From Strigops habroptila (taxonomy: Eukaryota; Chordata; Aves; Psittaciformes; Psittacidae), in assembly GCF_004027225.2 (NCBI RefSeq), contig NC_044291.2, positions 11,640,707 to 11,704,706 on the forward strand: a stretch of DNA of 64,000 bases, in the 5' to 3' direction. Below, piece after piece: positions 11,001-20,164 of the stretch (position 1 is its first letter; every line of letters starts with the position of its first letter). The position numbers and the translations under genes are program-made. The notes beneath the pieces were generated by a model that saw only the letters and a program-made list of their open reading frames with translations, had not been told where the DNA came from and ran no database searches.

Positions 11001-13939
11001 AGGACTGGCAGGTGAGATGGGGCAGGGTGCTGGGCACTTCGTGGCGGGGAGGGGGACGGGGGGCACATGGCAGCCCCTGCCCCCTGTACCCCTGCCCACC
11101 CACAGGTGATGTTCGAGGCAGTGGGACCTGGGGGTGACCACGGGTACATCGCGCTGGATGATCTGCACGTGTCGGATGGAGCCTGCCCTGAGCCAGGTGA
11201 GAGGGGTGTGGGGCACCCATGGGGGCATGCAGCCATGGGGATGGGGACACCCAGCTCCTGCCCTCAGCTTGGCCTGGCCCGAAGCCAGAGTGGTGGGGAG
11301 GGGTCTTGGGGTGTTGTCCCCCCCGGCTGCTGTCTCCCTCCATGCAGTGGATGCATCACAGCCCCCCCCCTTCTCTCCCAGCATCCTGTGACTTCGAGTG
11401 GGACATGTGTGGCTGGAGCAGCCCCGCAGACCCCCGCCTGCACAGCTTTGCCTGGGGCTGGAAGAGTGGGGTCCCCCTTACCAAGTACCCTGGCCCTGAG
11501 CAGGATCACACCCTGGGCACAAGGAATGGTAGGAGACATGCGTCCTCCTGGGGCACCCTGGCATGGCTGGAATGAGGAAGAGGAGCTGGGGATGGATAGG
11601 GTCACCCCAAATGTCCCCCCACTATGTCAAGAGGGTCTGGTTCCACAGCATCCAGGTCCCCTCTTCGCCCTCTTCTGTCCCACACACAGTGAGGAGCAGA
11701 GCTGGGGGGTGCAATCCTCTGGGCATTGCCCTGGGCACTCAGGGGGGGACGTGTGGCGGGGGCTGCAGCACTGGAGGACGCCCTGTGCTGTCTCTGCCCA
11801 TTCAGGTCACTACGTGCACTTCGACACCAGTGTGCTGGGCCCAGGAGGCACCACTGCCCTGCTGGAGAGCCAGCCTCTGCCTGCTGCTGCCGACTCCTGC
11901 CTGCAGTTCTGGTACTACATGGACATCCCAGAGCACCTCTGTAAGCACAGGGAGGAGGTGCTGCCCCTGCGCAGGGTGTCCTGAGCCCAGATGGGAGCAG
12001 GGGGCTTGGTCAGGGCGTGCAAACCCTGTTCCACCCATAGGACCAGGCTGAGAACATTGGGGCTTTCCAGCCTGGAGAGGAGAAGCTGTGTGGAGACCTC
12101 AGAGACCTTTCAGAGTCTGAAGGGGGCTACAAGGATGCTGGAGAGGGACTCTTCATCAGGGACTGTAGTGATAGGACAAGGGGTGATGGGTTCAAACTGA
12201 AACAGGGGAGATTGAGATGAGCTCTTAGGCAGAAGCTCTTCCCTGTGAGGGTGCTGAGGTGCTGGCACAGGGTGCCCAGAGAAGCTGTGGCTGCCCCATC
12301 CCTGGCAGTGTTCAAGGCCAGGTTGGACACAGGGGCTTGGAGCAACCTGCTCTAGTGGAAGGTGTCCCTGCCCATGGCAGGGGGTTGGAACTGGAGGAGC
12401 TTTAATATTCCTTCCAACACAAACCATTCCATGATTCAATGACCATGGACACTCTGGTTCAGCCCTAGCAGAGAAGTGGGGATGCCCATTCCCACAGGGT
12501 GCTGCCATCCCAGTGGAGAACATCACAGCCCGGGAAGCCCAGTGGCTCTCTGGGGCTCTGGGTTGATGCCAGGCCCCCTGTTCCCTGCACTGCAGCCAGC
12601 GGGGAGCTGCGGGTGGTGCTGCAGAGCACGGCGGGGCAGCGCACGCTGTGGAGCGCGGTAGGGCACCAGGGCTGGAGCTGGCAGAGCGGAGCGGTGTCTG
12701 TGCAGAGCCCCAGTGCCTTCCAGGTGAGCGGGGCTGCCCGGGGTGCAGGGTGCTGTGTGGGCGCAGGGTGCTGTGGAGGGTGCAGAGTGCCATATGGGGT
12801 GCAAGGTGCTGTATGGGGTGCAGGGTGCTGTGAAGGGTGCAGGGTGCCATATGACGTGCAAGGTGCTGTGTGGGTGCAGCGTGCTGTTGGGGGTGCAGGG
12901 TGCCCTCCCCATGCAGCAGCCCCCCCAGACCCCGTCTTCCCCGCAGATCATCTTTGAGGTGACCACACGGAGGTGGCCGATGGAAGGGACGGTGGCACTG
13001 GATGACATCGTTTACAGCGCCGGGGCGAGCTGCCATTCCAGCCCGGAGATGCCAGAGCAAGGTGTGGGAATGACTGTGTCTGTGAAGGTGCATTCAGCGC
13101 TGCTGAGGGCGCTGTGCTCGGGGCGCTGTGCTCGGGGCGCTGCGCTCGGGCTCGCTGGAGCCAGCTCCCCCGGCAGCATCTCCTCCCCTTGCAGATCGCT
13201 CCCCCGGCAGCTTTGTGGCGGAGGCGGTGGTCGGTGTCCTCTTGGCCATCATCATCTTGGCGGTGGCGGCTGCCGGCGGCTGGTGCTGGGTGAAGCGGCG
13301 CGGGCCGCCGGGCGCGCCGCCGGCGGAGGGCAGCTCCCCGCAGGGCTTCGACAACATCACCTTCCGAGACGTAAGGGCAGGGGAGGGTTTTCCCGCTTGT
13401 CCCAACCTCGCCAAAAGCTCCGCTGGTGCCGCGAGCCCCGCGCGCCTGCGCTCCGCCAGCACAGCGGGAAGTGCAAGGGACTCTGCCCCTTATCTGCTCG
13501 CTGCACAGGAGTGACCTGAGCTCTGGGATTGACCCAGAAGTGGTGCTGCCGCCGCCAGGCAGCTGCTGCGGAAAGAGCTGAGGCTGCTCTTCGTGCCCAG
13601 GCCCTGCAGGGAGCAGATCCTGCAGACGCGGCTCATCCTCTTAAACCAGCAGCTCAGAGCCCTGAGAGGCAGCTTGAGCTGCAGTTTGATTCGGTGCCAT
13701 GGAGTCCACAGCAGAGCCACCAGCCCCAAGACGGACCTCTAAAGAGGCTTGGAGCCCCCCGGGGGGGAGGGGGGGTCCTCTGCTGGGGTCACGGGTGGCT
13801 GGGAGGCAGGTTCTCTTCTCTGCAGCCTGGAAGAAGTCCTTGTATTCCTAATGAGCTGGTTATAACTGACTCCCTTCTCCTTTCTCGACAGGACAAGGTC
13901 ATTATATCTCCCATGCCGAAAGAGGGGGATGACAATTGA
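2087..13939 (+). CDS. MAMDC4: MAMDC4, apical endosomal glycoprotein (endotubin), 29 coding exons
   Basis: Type I membrane protein of apical early endosomes in absorptive epithelia, tied in mammals to apical trafficking. I read 29 exons, all with AG/GT borders: 2087-2126, 2650-2763, 2953-3126, 3332-3457, 3711-3856, 3985-4069, 4292-4420, 4695-4841, 4992-5071, 5376-5534, 6117-6201, 6526-6675, 6745-6858, 7021-7152, 7738-7892, 7983-8088, 8392-8508, 8751-8885, 8961-9091, 9432-9648, 10678-10809, 10890-11011, 11106-11196, 11382-11528, 11806-11940, 12596-12723, 12947-13061, 13195-13370, 13892-13939. They sum to 3636 nt (1211 aa), close to rat endotubin (about 1216 aa). Order: signal peptide, LDLa, MAM, LDLa, MAM, LDLa, four MAMs, membrane span, 41-residue tail. 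Met at 2087 is chosen because it directly precedes a leucine-rich signal peptide; an in-frame Met at 2024 would add 21 residues. Exon 15 has a weak donor (CAG|GTGTTC) and exon 22 a poor pyrimidine tract. The gene looks intact. Confidence 0.95.
2650..2763 (+). other. MAMDC4: MAMDC4 exon 2: compact LDLa repeat 1
   Basis: Encodes residues ~14-51. Six cysteines lie in a compact arrangement ([15 protein letters not shown] then GNCSDEDQC). The acidic SDED stretch is the calcium-binding end of an LDL-receptor class A repeat. The spacing is much shorter than in repeats 2 and 3, and the usual CDG..DC spacing is absent. Confidence 0.8.
2810..2925 (+). repeat. Minisatellite in MAMDC4 intron 2
   Basis: About five units of roughly 20 bp, built on GGGTGCAGG(A/T)CC(C/A)(T/C)GGGG(T/C), lie 25 bp upstream of exon 3. 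The units alternate between two variants. This is non-coding intron. Confidence 0.8.
2953..4069 (+). other. MAMDC4: MAMDC4 exons 3-6: MAM domain 1
   Basis: Four exons with phases 1-1-1-0-1, the pattern repeated by later MAM domains. The domain opens with [13 protein letters not shown] and ends with [12 protein letters not shown], the family's first and last cysteine motifs. The DHTLGT motif before the first intron and AWYH in the second exon are also typical of MAM domains. One NQT sequon lies at the start of exon 5. Confidence 0.9.
4292..4420 (+). other. MAMDC4: MAMDC4 exon 7: LDLa repeat 2
   Basis: Residues ~229-271 form a canonical LDL-receptor class A repeat with six cysteines and the calcium-binding acidic cluster [14 protein letters not shown]. 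It is a single symmetric 1-1 phase exon, so it could be gained or lost without breaking the frame. Confidence 0.92.
4695..6201 (+). other. MAMDC4: MAMDC4 exons 8-11: MAM domain 2
   Basis: Opens with [13 protein letters not shown] and ends with [13 protein letters not shown]. Splice phases repeat the 1-1-0-0-1 type MAM pattern (exon 9 ends in phase 0). NTS and NVT sequons are present. The [11 protein letters not shown] stretch of exon 10 replaces the usual short loop. Confidence 0.88.
5155..5240 (+). repeat. Three-copy 29-30 bp tandem repeat in MAMDC4 intron 9
   Basis: Three consecutive units of GGGCAGCAGGATTTTGGGGG followed by TGGTTTGGAT lie about 85 bp past the exon 9 donor. The third unit has one C for T and an incomplete end. 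Confidence 0.85.
6526..6675 (+). other. MAMDC4: MAMDC4 exon 12: LDLa repeat 3
   Basis: Residues ~429-478. Six cysteines and the terminal [10 protein letters not shown] motif identify an LDLa repeat. The first acidic position of the usual CDG..DC motif is altered (CDFAATC), so calcium binding may be weaker. It is the most CpG-rich exon of the gene. Confidence 0.88.
6745..8088 (+). other. MAMDC4: MAMDC4 exons 13-16: divergent MAM domain 3
   Basis: Exon lengths and phases match the other MAM domains, and it ends with [12 protein letters not shown]. The opening exon reads [13 protein letters not shown] and lacks both cysteines that start the other five MAM domains. Sequons NSS and NVT are present. 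Exon 15 ends at CAG|GTGTTC, a weak donor, and the following 90-bp intron is open in frame, so retention is conceivable. Confidence 0.85.
7157..7572 (+). repeat. CTGCCTGC-rich minisatellite in MAMDC4 intron 14
   Basis: More than 400 bp made of units of the type CTGCCTGCACC, CTGCCTGCCCCTG, CTGCCTGCTCC. The strand is strongly C/T rich. It creates long spurious open frames on both strands (repetitive Cys/Pro/Leu or Gln/Ala/Gly proteins). It begins directly after the exon 14 donor. Confidence 0.95.
8392..9546 (+). other. MAMDC4: MAMDC4 exons 17-20 (first half): MAM domain 4
   Basis: Opens with [15 protein letters not shown], has the DHTTGS motif before the first intron and SFWYRLAG at the second, and ends with [14 protein letters not shown]. 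The last part is encoded by the first half of exon 20, which runs on without an intron into MAM domain 5. Confidence 0.92.
9131..9431 (+). repeat. ~30-bp minisatellite ending in the exon 20 splice acceptor
   Basis: About ten units of 29-30 bp with the core GTCCATCTGA(C/T)GGGGCTGTG followed by TTGGGGTTCG. The last unit is degenerate and supplies the acceptor itself (…TTGTCTTGGCACAG at 9418-9431), directly followed by exon 20. Confidence 0.93.
9675..10090 (+). repeat. CTGCCTGTCCTGAGC minisatellite in MAMDC4 intron 20
   Basis: About 400 bp of 15-18 bp units such as GAGCGCCCTGCCTGCCCT and GAGCACCCTGCCTGTCCT. The array abuts a CR1 insertion at about 10098. The units resemble the intron 14 array in their CCCTGCCTG core. 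Confidence 0.95.
10098..10585 (+). mobile_element. CR1 LINE 3' fragment, older subfamily, in MAMDC4 intron 20
   Basis: A 5'-truncated CR1 covering the end of ORF2. A readable frame gives CR1 reverse-transcriptase C-terminal motifs ([32 protein letters not shown]). It then runs to a 3' end with AATGATGCTGTGATCCTG. It differs clearly from the young copies elsewhere in the window. It lies in the sense direction of MAMDC4, between minisatellite and exon 21. Confidence 0.9.
12041..12440 (+). mobile_element. CR1 LINE 3' fragment in MAMDC4 intron 25
   Basis: Sense-oriented, 5'-truncated CR1. It shares the block from GAGATGAGCTCTTAGGCAGA to the tail with the young copies. Its upstream part (AGGACAAGGGGTGATGGGTT) is a different CR1 variant, shared with the fragment at 1-80. 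It ends at a CCATGATTCAATGA tail. Confidence 0.92.
12735..12915 (+). repeat. ~18-bp GGGTGCAGGGTGCTGT minisatellite in MAMDC4 intron 26
   Basis: Nine or so units of GGGTGCAGGGTGCTGT(G/A)T(G/A)G type fill most of the 223-bp intron between exons 26 and 27. Two unit types, one with CCATATG, alternate. Confidence 0.92.
13099..13152 (+). repeat. Short tandem repeat in MAMDC4 intron 27
   Basis: Three to four units of GCGCTGTGCTCGGG (about 15 bp) lie 40 bp upstream of exon 28. Confidence 0.8.
13195..13939 (+). other. MAMDC4: MAMDC4 exons 28-29: membrane span and cytoplasmic tail
   Basis: Exon 28 encodes a ~23-residue hydrophobic span ([18 protein letters not shown], residues ~1148-1166) followed by a KRR stop-transfer. 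The tail then carries FDNITF, equivalent to the FDNILF hydrophobic sorting motif described for rat endotubin, and a TFRD casein-kinase-II-type site. Exon 29 adds 15 residues and the TGA at 13937-13939. Confidence 0.9.
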
Positions 13940-15184
13940 AATCAGGAGCCAGCAGCAGTAGTTGCCTACTCACGCTGCAAGGCACAAGCTGAGCAGAGCA
14001 TCCCTCCAGCAGCACCTCACACTCCAGCAGCTGCCTCCAGCGCTCAGCATCCCACAGCAGGGGCCGGCTGCAGGTGCCCACGCCAGGGTGCCAGCCCCGT
14101 GCAGGGACCTGCCGCTGCCTCCCCACCTCCAAAGCATTCTTTGTCTTTTCTAACATGAACATTCTGTGCCAACACATGGTGATGTGCCCGTGCTTTGGTG
14201 GGTGCCCTCACCAGGAGCTCCTCGCAGGGGCCGCCCTCATCTGAGCAGTGGAAAGGTTCGAAGCACACAGTCCCTGCCAGGCCAGGGCAGTACAGATCAG
14301 GGAGGCTGCCTGGGGCACAAGCCCCTTCCCACACTCAAGAGCTCCCAGGGCAGTGAGCTGCTTCTGCTGGTGTTGGAGGTGGAGGTTTAGGGAGGGTGGA
14401 GAGGTGGCCAGGGGGCAGAGAGCAGCACTGGGGCACCACACACCATACCTGAGGGCAGCCCTAACCCTGCTGTATGGGTGCCCACCTCTCACCAGGCCCC
14501 TGCACCCAGGACCCCTTTCTTCCTGCCCCAGCTTTCAGAACTGTATTTAATCCTGTGCAAGCCCTGAGCAGCTCCCAGCCAGACCTGCCACTCACATACG
14601 GCAGCTCCCAGACCAGTTCAGCCCACTGGGGATCCTGCTCTCTTCAGCCCCAGAGCTTGTCCAGAGAGGATTGGGGCATCCTGCTTCCCCACTCTGCGAC
14701 CAAAGCCTGTTCTTCCTCTCACCCTTCAGCTCTGTCCCACTTAGGTTGTGCCATAGCCACATCAAGCAGCATCCCTACAGTTCCATTACTGCCCTGTCCC
14801 AGCAGTGACATGCAGGAAGGAGCTCCCAGCAAGCTGGGCTGCTAGGAGCTGGGGAACTGAGGCGACAGGTAGGGAGGGTTCAGACCTCCTAGTGCCCAAC
14901 TGAGCAGCTCCACATCCGCCTCACTCTGCAGAGCTCCAGACTCACCTCTGCACCAGATCAAACCACAGGATTGATTTCATCTCTGGGCTGCGAGCCAGAG
15001 CTGCAGTCCTCCCCGGCAGGGAGGGGAGCAGCACGGGGAAGGCTGTGACAGCACCGCCTGTTCCCCCAGACACTCCAGGTGTTCCCATTAATTACACTTC
15101 CAGAAGGAAGAGGGTGCTGCGGCTCCAGTCACACCCAACCCAAATTCACTACGAGCTGGTAAACACGCAGCAACTGCCCTGTGC
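13940..15184. other. MAMDC4 3' UTR and intergenic region
   Basis: The MAMDC4 3' UTR must begin at 13940, but I see no AATAAA or ATTAAA on the plus strand before the EDF1 3' end, so its length is unknown. No coding exon is recognised on either strand. An ATTAAA at 15362-15367 lies inside the EDF1 3' UTR and could serve MAMDC4 only if the transcripts overlap. Confidence 0.5.
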
Positions 15185-15202
15185 AACTGAAGGGTATCAA
15201 AC

Positions 15203-15208
15203 TTTATT
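15203..15208 (-). terminator. EDF1: EDF1 poly(A) signal
   Basis: The plus strand reads TTTATT, so the minus strand reads AATAAA, about 480 bases past the EDF1 stop codon. It is the first canonical signal downstream of the stop, and places the cleavage site near 15185. Confidence 0.8.
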
Positions 15209-15686
15209 ATAGATCTCTTTAAAACAGGCTGGAAGGAACAAACAGAAATGTCATTGCGATGCAGTGACTGAGGCGTCACTTCAGATGCAGACACTGGGCA
15301 AGCCCCAACTCTCCCACATTATTTATATATAAGATACCCCACCCGCCCCCAAATTGTTCCAATTAAATGATTGCATTTCATACCAGCCCAAGTGCCTTAA
15401 CATTAGCACTAAACACCAAGACGCACATGGGTTCTGGCAAATCAGATGCTGTATTTTGGGGGGTTTAGTTCCTCAATCTCTGGAAAGGAGGAAGGAAAAA
15501 CACAATCAGGAGAATCGCTTCTTTAAGGTTGCTTTTTTACAGCAGGTACAGATTCGGCAGATTTCCCCCCAGAAGCAAGTCTGAAACCCTCTTGTTCAGC
15601 TTGGCAATATGAAGAGAGCTCCTGGTGGTCAAGGAGAACCAGCCAGACGAGATCAGTCTGAACGAACTGATTTCGAGGCTTTGTTG

Positions 15687-18490
15687 TCATTTCCCTTTGG
15701 GGCCGGTTTCCAGTGGTTTTCCAATATCCTTCCCACGCAGTTTAAGGCCTGGAACAAGACAAAGGAGATGACCACCATCAGCTGCCATCAGCACTCCATC
15801 ATTCACCTAATAACTTTATGTCCTCACATGTTTGCTATACAGAAGAGAACATCCAAGAATGAGTGCAGGGGACCCAGAGGGAGGGAGAATCCTACTTTAG
15901 ATTCTAGGAGCACCAGGAGCTCAAAGCTCCAACTCTTGTTTGTGCATTATCTTCCTAGAATATGGTATCTGAATCAGCCTAGGAGAGTGACGTCAACACT
16001 AGTGCCTGCAAGATACTTCCCCAAGTATCATCGTCAGGCCTTGAAGGGTCTCAGCATCTCTCTGATTTTGGGTGCAAAGCAAACAGGGGTGGTCCCCAGG
16101 GCACGGTCCCACACATGAAGATTGATGAAGAACAAGAGCTCCAAGTTCTAGTTTCAGGCAGCAGACCCAGGTTTTACCAGAACAAAGCTGCACCCACAGT
16201 AACCAGCAGCCAGCGACTGTTCCTGACATGGAAATAACTTAAACCAGAACACCGCTCTTAGGCACTGAACCTGTGCCATGTATTTTGTTTCCTTTCTCCA
16301 CTTACGAATGGCTCTCTCAATCTTGCCCATGACCTGGTTGTTGGGGATGGCTCGTCCCGACTCGTAGTCAGCGATAACTTGCGGCTTTTCATTGATTTTC
16401 TACAACAAGAGGCTGAGTCTCAAACAGTGGCTCCACACACTGAACCCCTCAGCACAGCCCCGCGCTGCTCACACACATAACAACAGCCTCAAATTATGCC
16501 AGGATCAGAAGACAAAGCCCTACTTCCAGGCTCACTCCACCACCATTACTGCCTCCCTCCCCTATTTGGGTGTCACAGCAGTGGTGACACCCATCCTGGA
16601 CAGGCTGCTACTTCCCTCAGCCTCCCGGGAGGAGTAGGAACACTCCACACTGCTGTTCCTTAAGGCAGCAGTGGGCTTCTGAATGCTGTGTCAGGCCCAG
16701 ATGGTACCAACAAACCCACATGTCACTGCTGAGATGATGGTAGACGGGCAAAACAAAGCCTCTCACCAGCTCACCAGCCGCAGCAATGCTCCATCTCCAA
16801 GCACTGCTCAAGGGCTGCACAACCCCTGAACCATTCCCATTGTAACTAACTCTGCCTGGAGAGCAGACACCAGAGATGCCACATTCACCAAACTTCCTGC
16901 TCAGGATACCACCCCCCTGCAGCTCCCATGAGGAGACAGGAAGAGCGTCTACCTTCACCTAAAGCTGCGTAGGGAGAGCGGGAGCAGGGACTGTACTCAC
17001 GGTGGCCAAATCCTTCTGGGTCATGCCCTTGCTCTGCCGGCCTTGCTGGATCACTTTGCCCACCTCCAGGGGAACTCTGTCATGGTGCAGCTCTTCTGTC
17101 TCCCGGTCGAGCTTGGCTGTGTTCTTTGTAATGAAGTGTTGTTTGTTCTGGCCTGCTGCCCCTATCACCCAAAGCAAGAACAAACCAAACCAAAACAAAC
17201 CAAGGACAAACAAAACAAGGCTCAGGCTGTGTCAAACAGTATCAAGGTACTTCTAAGTGCTCAGCTGCTCAACATCCCAGGGAGCTTTCAAGATTTCAAT
17301 GTGCCAACATCAGCACGGATCCCAGCCAGATCCTGCCCATCAAAGAACCCCTTATCTTAATCCATTTAATGCTGGTGTCTAAACACAGCCCCGCAGAGCC
17401 CTCCCCCTTCTCCATTTCCCATCTGAGCGTCACTGCAGACAGCCAAGATCTCGCTTTGGCTTGGAGATTTATCATTCAACTTCGGTCCAGACACATGTTT
17501 GTGCTACAGCGTGTGGGGGGTAATATCTGAACTCAAACAGGGTTTGCTCAGGTATAAGGCAGCACCAAGAGTTAGCTTTTAATAATTTTCTGATGTCTTC
17601 TATAAGTAAACTCTAACTACCCAGCTCCATTGGAGGCCTGAGGTTCACAACATGCTCTTTGGTTTCCCTCGTCACAGTTTGAATCTTTTCTCCCACATTA
17701 CTCTCTGACGTTCAGTCTCTTGATAAAATTGACTAAACCTCCTTTGAGGATCATCTGTTTATTTATTTCCCACCATCCTGATCTCATCCCTACGGTGAGA
17801 GATCCTGAGAACTTACAGCACAGGAATCGGGGTATTTTTAAAGACCAATGCCACAGAAGAGGCAGCGGTTAAACCCTCGGGCAAACACCATTAACACGAG
17901 AAATAAGCTGCAGAAATGGGGAGTTCTGTGACCGTGAAAGATTCCCCAGGATCTGTGCTCATCTCTGGGCAACGAGAACCCCGGCCCCGGCTACAGCGAG
18001 CGCTCCCCGCGGCGCCGGGCAGGGCTCGGGGCTACGCGGCGCCGGCTGGGACGAGCCCTGGCTCAGCTGGGGGGTGCTGCTTCCGTCCGCCGCTGCGGGA
18101 GCCTCCAGCACCGCCTCAGCTCCCGCCGCGGAGACGGCCCCCCCCGGGCCGGGCTCCCCGGGCTGCCTCCGCCGCTCCGCGGAGCCACCCGCGCGATACC
18201 CACACTTCTTGGAGGTCTCCACGTCCTCCCCGCGCCGCTGGGCCGCCAGGATCGCCTGGGGAGAGGAGAGGTGCCGGGTGAGCGCCCCGCCGCCGGAGCC
18301 ATCCCCTGCGCGGCCGCCGGGCCCCGGCCGCCGGCTCGCCCCGGCCTGGCCGCCGCTGTGCGCGGGCCCCGGCTCCAGGCTCGCCCCGCGCCGCCCCGCC
18401 CCGCCCGCTGACCTGCTTGGACTTGGCCTGGGCCGCGCTGGGCCCCTTCTTGCGCAGCACCGTGACCGTGTCCCAGTCGCTCTCCGCCAT
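15687..18490 (-). CDS. EDF1: EDF1, endothelial differentiation-related factor 1 (MBF1)
   Basis: Multiprotein bridging factor 1. It links transcription activators to TBP, binds calmodulin, and binds collided ribosomes. Five exons on the minus strand: 18413-18490, 18204-18255, 17001-17161, 16306-16399, 15687-15748. They sum to exactly 148 codons plus stop, the same length as human EDF1. The N-terminal MBF1 domain ([16 protein letters not shown]) is followed by the XRE-type helix-turn-helix domain (residues ~81-135; [20 protein letters not shown] and [15 protein letters not shown]). The start is the only ATG at the family N-terminus, in a CpG island. Codon 129, split across intron 4, reads CGC (Arg) where mammals have Gly; the C is the last base of exon 4. 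The tail ends [11 protein letters not shown]. Confidence 0.97.
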
Positions 18491-19120
18491 GGCACCGGCA
18501 CGACCCCGCCCGCGGCCGCGCCCGCCGCTCAGCGGCGCAGCCCAACGCCCGCCCCCGGGAGGCGGGGTCTGACGCTGCGCACGCCGATAGGGAGGCGAGC
18601 CCGTCCTTCAAGGAGCGACGGCCTCTCATTGGAGGAGAGAGGGGCGCTCGCAGTGGGCGGAGCTTCGGGGCCTCAGCGGACTCAGCGGTATAATGGCGAT
18701 CCGGGTGTGACGCAGTTGTACGCAATAGGCTCAGGAACATAGCAATCAACCTCCTCCCTCTCCTATTGGCTGGCATACACGCCAGGCTGGAGGCGGGCGG
18801 GCTCGCGCTGTGCACTCTGATAGGCTGCTCCGGCTGCCGATCACCCCGTGCCCAGAGGGGATTGGCTCAGTGCGCGGCGCTGTCAGCGTAGCTGACCAAT
18901 AACTGTGCCCTCGGTCGCCGAGCGGCTCTGCGGCTGCTTCTGCCGCTCCCCACTCGCGGCCGCCTGCAGGTCCCGCTCGGGCGAGTTCGCCCTCTCCCGC
19001 CGCCGATCCCGGGCTCCCGCCGCCCCGAGGCGCTGTTCTCCGCTGCGCGGACACGGGGGGGGCGGTCTGGGGACCCGGCATGCGCCGTTAACCGAGGGCG
19101 TTACTCCGTGATGCTGCGGC
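17960..19120. promoter_or_regulatory. EDF1: EDF1 CpG island and promoter with CCAAT boxes
   Basis: CpG-dense DNA covers EDF1 exons 1-2 and the upstream flank. Four CCAAT motifs lie upstream of the start: inverted ATTGG at 18628-18632, 18765-18769 and 18861-18865, and direct CCAAT at 18896-18900. Such spacing fits NF-Y-driven housekeeping promoters. No TATA box is evident near 18540. Confidence 0.7.
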
Positions 19121-19971
19121 CGCACGCGGGTGTACTCGGAGCGGCCCCTAGTGGTTCCGCCCCGCGGCTGGTGCTGCACGGGGATGTGGCTGAGGGTTTC
19201 CTGCACGGTGGGAACGGCACGTCCTGACCTGGGGCGCGGGTGGTGCGGCAGGCGGAGAAGGGGTTTTCCCCCCACTGAGTTACATCAACCAACCGAGAGC
19301 TTCAGCAGCGTGGTCGCTTTCCCGGGGGAGCGCATCTGTGCCGGGAACAGGGACGTTGTGTCACGGCCCCCGCAGGGAAGGGCAGCGCGGCACGTCCCCG
19401 GGGAGCTGCCGGGTGCCATTCCCGGTGCTGACTCGTGCGCCGGGATGTGCCTCATCCCCGCTGGAACTGCTCGCCCTGGGGAGCCTCGCCTCGACGAGCG
19501 CCTCCATGGCCCCGCGGTTCCAGCCGCCAACTCGGCCCGCTCCGCTCCGGCACTGCCGCCCCGGCCGCTATCACCACCCGGTTGTGCCCAGCTCTGACCG
19601 GGGAGGATTTTTCCGGGGCCGCCGGGTGAATCCCCGGTCGGTGAGGACGAGCCGGCCGCAGCCCCGCGGTGCGGGAAGAGGTGAAGCCCCGAAGTCCCCG
19701 CACCGCACACGGGGAAGGCTCCGGCAGCCCCCGGTGCACAGGCCGCGCTGGGCACCGCGGGTGGAAAACCCGGTGACCGTAAACCCGGCGGTTGTGGCAT
19801 TTCGCCGGGCGAGTTCCGCTGTGAAGTCACCTCGCGTGACCTCACCGCCTTTCCCCCGCGTCATTTGGTTATTTTCTATTGCTATCAAACCGGAACCCGC
19901 TCGTCCCCGCCCGTCCTTCCCCTGCCGCCAGTGTCCTCTCCCCGGCCGCGCCGTGCCGGGACACGGTGGCC

Positions 19972-19989
19972 ATGGCGCTCTGTGCCCAG
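19972..19989 (+). other. Candidate alternative coding first exon of TRAF2
   Basis: ATGGCGCTCTGTGCCCAG sits in a strong Kozak context (GGCCATGG) and ends at a good donor (CAG|GTGAGG). Spliced to the acceptor at 21562, it stays in frame through 11 further codons into the usual TRAF2 Met at 21595. The 5' limit of such an exon cannot be seen. This is inference; no transcript evidence is available here. Confidence 0.4.
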
Positions 19990-20164
19990 GTGAGGAGGCG
20001 CCCGACACCCCCGAACGACCGAATGAGCCGAGGAGGGTGATGGGGGTCACCCGGGGCTGTTCCCGGGAGCCCGCTGGCGGCGGGAGGGCGGCAGAGCAGG
20101 GCAGGGGGCAGGGTGGGGCTGGGCCCGGTCCCGGGAGGATGGGGTTGGGGGTGACTGTGTGAGG

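Larger units (their letters stand above)
9525..11196 (+). other. MAMDC4: MAMDC4 exons 20 (second half)-23: MAM domain 5
   Basis: Opens with [14 protein letters not shown] inside exon 20, has DHTTGT before the intron and AFWYQLSA, and ends with [14 protein letters not shown]. Exon 22 must start at 10890 to keep frame, giving [13 protein letters not shown]; the nearer AG at 10899 would break the frame. One NGT sequon is present. Confidence 0.92.
11382..13061 (+). other. MAMDC4: MAMDC4 exons 24-27: MAM domain 6
   Basis: Opens with [13 protein letters not shown], has DHTLGT and QFWYYMD, and ends with [15 protein letters not shown]. The long intron between exons 25 and 26 (11941-12595) holds a CR1 insertion. 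Confidence 0.92.
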
